NCBI GenBank assembly: GCA_023424725.1
Contig: JAFADQ010000166.1
Span: 1-8,787, forward strand
DNA from: Bacteroidota bacterium
GTDB taxonomy: Bacteria > Bacteroidota > Bacteroidia > Cytophagales > Hymenobacteraceae
Reading direction: 5' to 3'
DNA: 8,787 bases
How positions within the stretch are numbered: the first letter of the stretch is position 1; each line of letters opens with the position of its first letter. The notes below the pieces were generated by a model. The model saw only the letters and a program-made list of their open reading frames with translations, was not told where the DNA came from and made no database searches. A program made the translations under genes and the position numbers. Below are positions 6,405 through 8,787 of this stretch, in pieces.

Positions 6405-7361
6405 TTAGTTGTTCATCACCTCTGCAGGCTGATGGTGCGCGGCCAGCCAGCGCTCGGCATCCAGCGCGGCCATGCAACCGGTACCGGCTGCTGTAACGGC
6501 CTGGCGGTAAACATGGTCCTGCACATCGCCGCAGGCAAAAACACCTTCTATATTGGTGCGGCTGGTGCCCGGAATGGTTTTAATGTAGCCGCTCTCGTCC
6601 ATATTTAATTGCCCGGCAAAAATACCCGAGTTTGGTTGGTGCCCGATGGCCACAAAAAAGCCCTCTACAGCTATCTCGCTCATCTCGCCGGTAACGTTGT
6701 TTTTAATTCTTGCTCCGGTTACAACGTCTTTACCCAGTATTTCGTCTGTTTCAGAATTCCATAGCACTTCTATGTTTGGTGTGCCAAGCACCCGTTGCTG
6801 CATGATCTTGGAAGCGCGCATTTCGTCGCGGCGCACGATCATATACACTTTGTTGCAAAGGTTGGCAAGATAAGTAGCTTCTTCGGCAGCGGTATCGCCG
6901 GCACCTACAATTGCCACGTCTTTTCCGCGATAGAAAAAGCCGTCGCACACCGCGCAAGCAGAAACCCCCGAACCGTTTAATCGTGCCTCCGACTCTAAGC
7001 CAAGCCATTTGGCCGAAGCTCCGGTAGCGATAATTACCGTATCGGCTTCTATTAAATGGTTATCGTCGATGGTAACTTTATGCGGAGAGCCGGAAAAATC
7101 TACGGCAGTAGCCATTCCGAAGCGGATAGATGCGCCGAAGCGTTCTGCCTGGCGTTTAAAATCTTCCATCATGGCGGGGCCCATTACGCCATCGGCATAG
7201 CCGGGGTAATTCTCAACATCGTTGGTAATGGTTAGCTGCCCACCAGGTTGCAATCCTTGATATAGAACTGGCTTTAAACCGGCACGGGAAGCGTAAATAG
7301 CCGCTGTATAACCAGCGGGGCCTGAGCCGATAATAAGAACTTTGGTTTTTTCTGTTGTCAT
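6405..7361 (-). CDS. trxB: Thioredoxin reductase (NADPH)
   Basis: A 318-residue cytosolic flavoenzyme that passes electrons from NADPH through FAD and a redox-active disulfide to thioredoxin. The FAD dinucleotide fold is at the N-terminus (IIGSGPAGYTA, 10-20). The NADPH domain in the middle carries the active-site CAVC (Cys136, Cys139, followed by DGFFY) and a second Rossmann motif GAGDTAAEEA (153-162). VRRDEMRAS (176-184) is the usual NADPH-phosphate-binding stretch. The C-terminal FAD contact is FACGDVQD (275-282), followed by RQAVTAAGTGCMAA. Length and order are those of low-molecular-weight bacterial TrxB. CAVCDG also distinguishes it from YpdA-type bacilliredoxin reductases and from ferredoxin-NADP reductases, which lack the CxxC. 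The ATG start has a clear Shine-Dalgarno site, unusual in this phylum. bshB1, another thiol-redox gene, lies two genes downstream on the same strand. Confidence 0.96.
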   Translation of the reverse strand: MTTEKTKVLIIGSGPAGYTAAIYASRAGLKPVLYQGLQPGGQLTITNDVENYPGYADGVMGPAMMEDFKRQAERFGASIRFGMATAVDFSGSPHKVTIDDNHLIEADTVIIATGASAKWLGLESEARLNGSGVSACAVCDGFFYRGKDVAIVGAGDTAAEEATYLANLCNKVYMIVRRDEMRASKIMQQRVLGTPNIEVLWNSETDEILGKDVVTGARIKNNVTGEMSEIAVEGFFVAIGHQPNSGIFAGQLNMDESGYIKTIPGTSRTNIEGVFACGDVQDHVYRQAVTAAGTGCMAALDAERWLAAHHQPAEVMNN

Positions 7362-7368
7362 GGTCTTT

Positions 7369-7373
7369 ACCTC
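7369..7373 (-). promoter_or_regulatory. Shine-Dalgarno site of trxB
   Basis: GAGGT on the - strand, 7 bases before the ATG at 7361 (AGAAGAGGTAAAGACC then ATG). It pairs with ACCUC of the anti-SD. None of the other complete genes here has a comparable site, so it both confirms the trxB start and stands out. Confidence 0.65.
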
Positions 7374-7389
7374 TTCTGGTAAACGGCTA

Positions 7390-7419
7390 CAAGTATACGA
7401 AAAATCGCCCGTATTTCAG
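7390..7419 (-). promoter_or_regulatory. Weak candidate promoter for trxB
   Basis: TATACTTG (7397-7390 on the - strand) matches 7 of 8 positions of TAnnTTTG. At 19 bases upstream only CTG (7419-7417) stands where TTG is expected. The predicted leader of about 22 bases would still contain the Shine-Dalgarno site. Low confidence. Confidence 0.25.
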
Positions 7420-7437
7420 AGACTTTTGCCTTTCTGG

Positions 7438-7477
7438 TTAGGCTGGTACGGGCAAAAAAATGGCCGTACCAGCCTAA
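7438..7477. repeat. 14-bp perfect inverted repeat with an A-run loop between rpoD and trxB
   Basis: Arms 7438-7451 (TTAGGCTGGTACGG) and 7464-7477 (CCGTACCAGCCTAA) pair perfectly. The 12-base loop GCAAAAAAATGG contains seven A. Neither side has a U-tract like the other terminators here, and the rpoD terminator is a separate hairpin about 65 bases away. It sits about 75 bases upstream of trxB, so it may be an operator, a leader structure or part of a small RNA. Its role is unknown. Confidence 0.6.
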
Positions 7478-7543
7478 TAATTTACTTTTATAATTACTGT
7501 AGCTACTTACTTGTTTCTAATTGCAGATCAGTTATTTATATAA

Positions 7544-7580
7544 GCAAAAAAGCCCTGGAATAATTCCGGGGCTTTTTTGC
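7544..7580 (-). terminator. Intrinsic terminator of rpoD
   Basis: Arms 7544-7560 (GCAAAAAAGCCCTGGAA) and 7564-7580 (TTCCGGGGCTTTTTTGC) pair over 17 bp with one wobble position and a TAA loop. On the - strand the GGGCTTTTTTGC end provides the U-tract. It starts 4 bases after the rpoD stop and separates rpoD from trxB. Confidence 0.9.
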
Positions 7581-7583
7581 TTT

Positions 7584-8447
7584 TTATCCTAAATATGGTT
7601 TTAGCGCTTTGCTTCTGGAAGTGTGGCGCAACCTGCGGATGGCTTTTTCTTTTATCTGCCGGACGCGCTCGCGGGTAAGGTTAAACTCCTCGCCAATTTC
7701 TTCTAAAGTAAGCGAGTGCTGGCCGTTAAGACCGAAGTAAAGAGTTACCACATCTGCCTCACGCTTAGTAAGCGTAGAAAGAGCACGCTGCACTTCTTTA
7801 CGCAGCGAATCGGTCATCAGACCCATGTCCGGCGATTCTTCGTCTTCGTTCTCCAGCACATCGAGCAGGCGGTTTTCTTCGCCCTGAACGAAGGGAGCAT
7901 CTACAGACACGTGGCGGCCGGAGATCTTCAGTGTATCTACCACTTCGGAAGTAGTAAGATCAAGCACTTCGGCTATTTCTTCCGGCGATGGCTCACGCTC
8001 GAATTTTTGCTCCAGCTCGGAGAAAGATTTTGAGATCTTGTTTAACGAGCCTACACGGTTTAGCGGCAAACGCACAATACGCGACTGCTCGGCCAATGCC
8101 TGCAGGATTGACTGGCGAATCCACCAAACGGCGTAAGAGATAAATTTGAAACCACGGGTTTCGTCGAAACGCTTGGCGGCTTTAATCAAACCAAGGTTGC
8201 CTTCGTTAATAAGATCGCCCAGAGAAAGGCCTTGGTTCTGGTATTGTTTGGCTACTGAAACCACAAAGCGCAAATTGGCTTTGGTAAGTTTTTCAAGAGC
8301 AAGCTGATCACCTTCTTTTATCTTCTGGGCCAGAGTTACTTCCTCGTCCGGAGTTAACAGGTCTACTTTACCTATTTCCTGCAGATATTTGTCAAGCGAC
8401 TGGCTTTCGCGGTTGGTGATCTGTTTACTGATCTTGAGTTGTCTCAT
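7584..8447 (-). CDS. rpoD: Primary (housekeeping) RNA polymerase sigma factor, Bacteroidota type
   Basis: A 287-residue sigma-70 family protein that directs RNA polymerase to housekeeping promoters. Region 1.2 starts at SLDKYLQEIGKVDLL (17-31). Region 2 (about 51-121) contains the core-binding and melting motifs LRFVVSVAKQYQNQGL, DLINEGNLGLIKAAKRFD and FISYAVWWIRQ. Region 3 spans about 131-208. Region 4 (about 223-276) ends in the DNA-binding helix-turn-helix LEEIGEEFNLTRERVRQIKEKA. The long acidic region 1.1 of proteobacterial RpoD is missing. This is normal for the phylum, whose primary sigma recognises TTTG/TAnnTTTG promoters, the type proposed for several genes in this window. The ATG start is the conserved MRQLKI N-terminus. 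It is bounded by terminators on both sides, so it is probably transcribed alone. Confidence 0.96.
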   Translation of the reverse strand: MRQLKISKQITNRESQSLDKYLQEIGKVDLLTPDEEVTLAQKIKEGDQLALEKLTKANLRFVVSVAKQYQNQGLSLGDLINEGNLGLIKAAKRFDETRGFKFISYAVWWIRQSILQALAEQSRIVRLPLNRVGSLNKISKSFSELEQKFEREPSPEEIAEVLDLTTSEVVDTLKISGRHVSVDAPFVQGEENRLLDVLENEDEESPDMGLMTDSLRKEVQRALSTLTKREADVVTLYFGLNGQHSLTLEEIGEEFNLTRERVRQIKEKAIRRLRHTSRSKALKPYLG

Positions 8448-8504
8448 CGGAAGAGAATATGAATTATTATTGCCTGGAAAAAATTAAACTTTCGTTCCAA
8501 CCCA

Positions 8505-8536
8505 CAAAGTTCGCTATAAAGTAAGCCACATGTCAA
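8505..8536 (-). promoter_or_regulatory. Candidate promoter for rpoD
   Basis: TTG (8536-8534 on the - strand), 21 bases, then GAACTTTG (8512-8505), which matches TAnnTTTG except for the first T. The predicted start near 8498 gives a leader of about 50 bases. The pnp terminator lies upstream, so a promoter is expected somewhere in 8448-8670. Nothing else recognisable is present in that gap. Confidence 0.35.
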
Positions 8537-8674
8537 GTTAACAAGACATAATTTTAAGCTTTTCAGGAAAATAACAGAGCTTTAGGCTATTTATTTTCAG
8601 ATTTTTACGCCGTTTGTGGTAAAGGGTACTTAATCGTTACAATTAACCCCCTCCGAAAGTTCAAAGAAATAAAA

Positions 8675-8703
8675 AAGCCCCGCCACTTTTGGCAGGGCTT
8701 TTT
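8675..8703 (-). terminator. Intrinsic terminator after the RG-rich gene (probable pnp)
   Basis: GCCCCGCCA and TGGCAGGGC (8677-8685 and 8690-8698) pair with one C/A mismatch and a 4-base loop. The stem is flanked by A6 and T5 runs, which extend it. On the - strand it ends GGGGCTTTTTTATTT, a strong U-tract, 12 bases past the stop of the gene at the right edge. Confidence 0.88.
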
Positions 8704-8715
8704 AACTTTTCTTAT

Positions 8716-8787
8716 TTATTGGTTATCAGAAGCAGGGCGCTCGCGACGCTCGCCGCGATCGTTACCGCCACGGTTACGGTCTCCGCC
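8716..8787 (-). CDS. pnp: C-terminal end of an RG/RGG-rich protein, probably polyribonucleotide nucleotidyltransferase
   Basis: Only the last 23 codons and the TAA are in the window. The peptide is strongly basic and repetitive (GGDRNRGGNDRGERRERP, then ASDNQ), an RGG-like disordered tail of the kind that binds RNA. Such tails follow the S1 domain in some Bacteroidota PNPases and also occur in DEAD-box helicases and RNA-binding proteins. The pnp call rests on gene order recalled from Bacteroidota (rpsO, pnp, rpoD on one strand), not on any catalytic domain, none of which is visible here. It is too short to appear as a long ORF, but the codon pattern and the terminator directly after it support a real gene. 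Confidence 0.55.
   Translation of the reverse strand, partial: GGDRNRGGNDRGERRERPASDNQ

Noticed and set aside
7342..7563. A 73-codon + strand frame across the rpoD-trxB gap
   Set aside because: It overlaps the trxB start, runs through the 7438-7477 inverted repeat and into the rpoD terminator, and shows no domain or coding-like composition.
1..8787. CRISPR array, mobile element genes, phage genes, toxin-antitoxin or defence genes, tRNA or rRNA genes
   Set aside because: None seen: all complete genes except the H1-like one belong to widely conserved enzyme or sigma families, and the gaps hold only promoters, terminators and the short repeats described.

Overview
The window is an ordinary chromosomal housekeeping segment from a member of the Bacteroidota, most likely the order Cytophagales (a Pontibacter/Hymenobacter-like organism). 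Three things support this. The primary sigma factor has the short form without region 1.1 and the N-terminus typical of the phylum. There is a histone H1-like protein of the Bacteroidota type. Several upstream regions fit the phylum's promoter pattern (TTTG or TTG, about 19-21 bases, then TAnnTTTG), while Shine-Dalgarno sites are nearly absent. The genus is an inference from general sequence character.

Layout: the window opens inside the 3' end of tyrS (+). A 23-bp perfect terminator stem follows, then a second terminator belonging to the convergent small histone H1-like gene (-). Upstream of that on the same strand is an alpha-oxoamine synthase (-), a PLP enzyme that joins an amino acid to an acyl thioester. 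It starts at GTG and has a good Bacteroidota promoter. Divergent from it is a standalone biotin carboxylase gene (accC-like, +) that ends at its own terminator. A 198-base gap with AT-rich short repeats and a 12-bp inverted repeat separates it from the convergent pair bshB1 (bacillithiol deacetylase, -) and an M23/LysM cell-wall endopeptidase (-), which look like a two-gene operon. Next come trxB (-), which has the only clear Shine-Dalgarno site, then rpoD (-) with a strong terminator. The last 24 codons of an RG-rich protein, probably PNPase (pnp), lie at the right edge.

Functional links are modest. TrxB (thioredoxin reduction) and BshB1 (bacillithiol synthesis) both serve cytoplasmic thiol redox balance and lie within 2.9 kb on the same strand. 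AccC and the oxoamine synthase are divergent and both act on acyl thioesters. pnp followed by rpoD is an arrangement recalled from other Bacteroidota.

I found no mobile element, phage gene, CRISPR array, toxin-antitoxin pair or defence system. The items most worth checking are the substrate of the oxoamine synthase, the unusual 5' end of the M23 gene (TTG starts, a hairpin and an overlapping 18-codon upstream ORF), the hairpin ahead of trxB and the inverted-repeat-flanked gap at 4271-4447.
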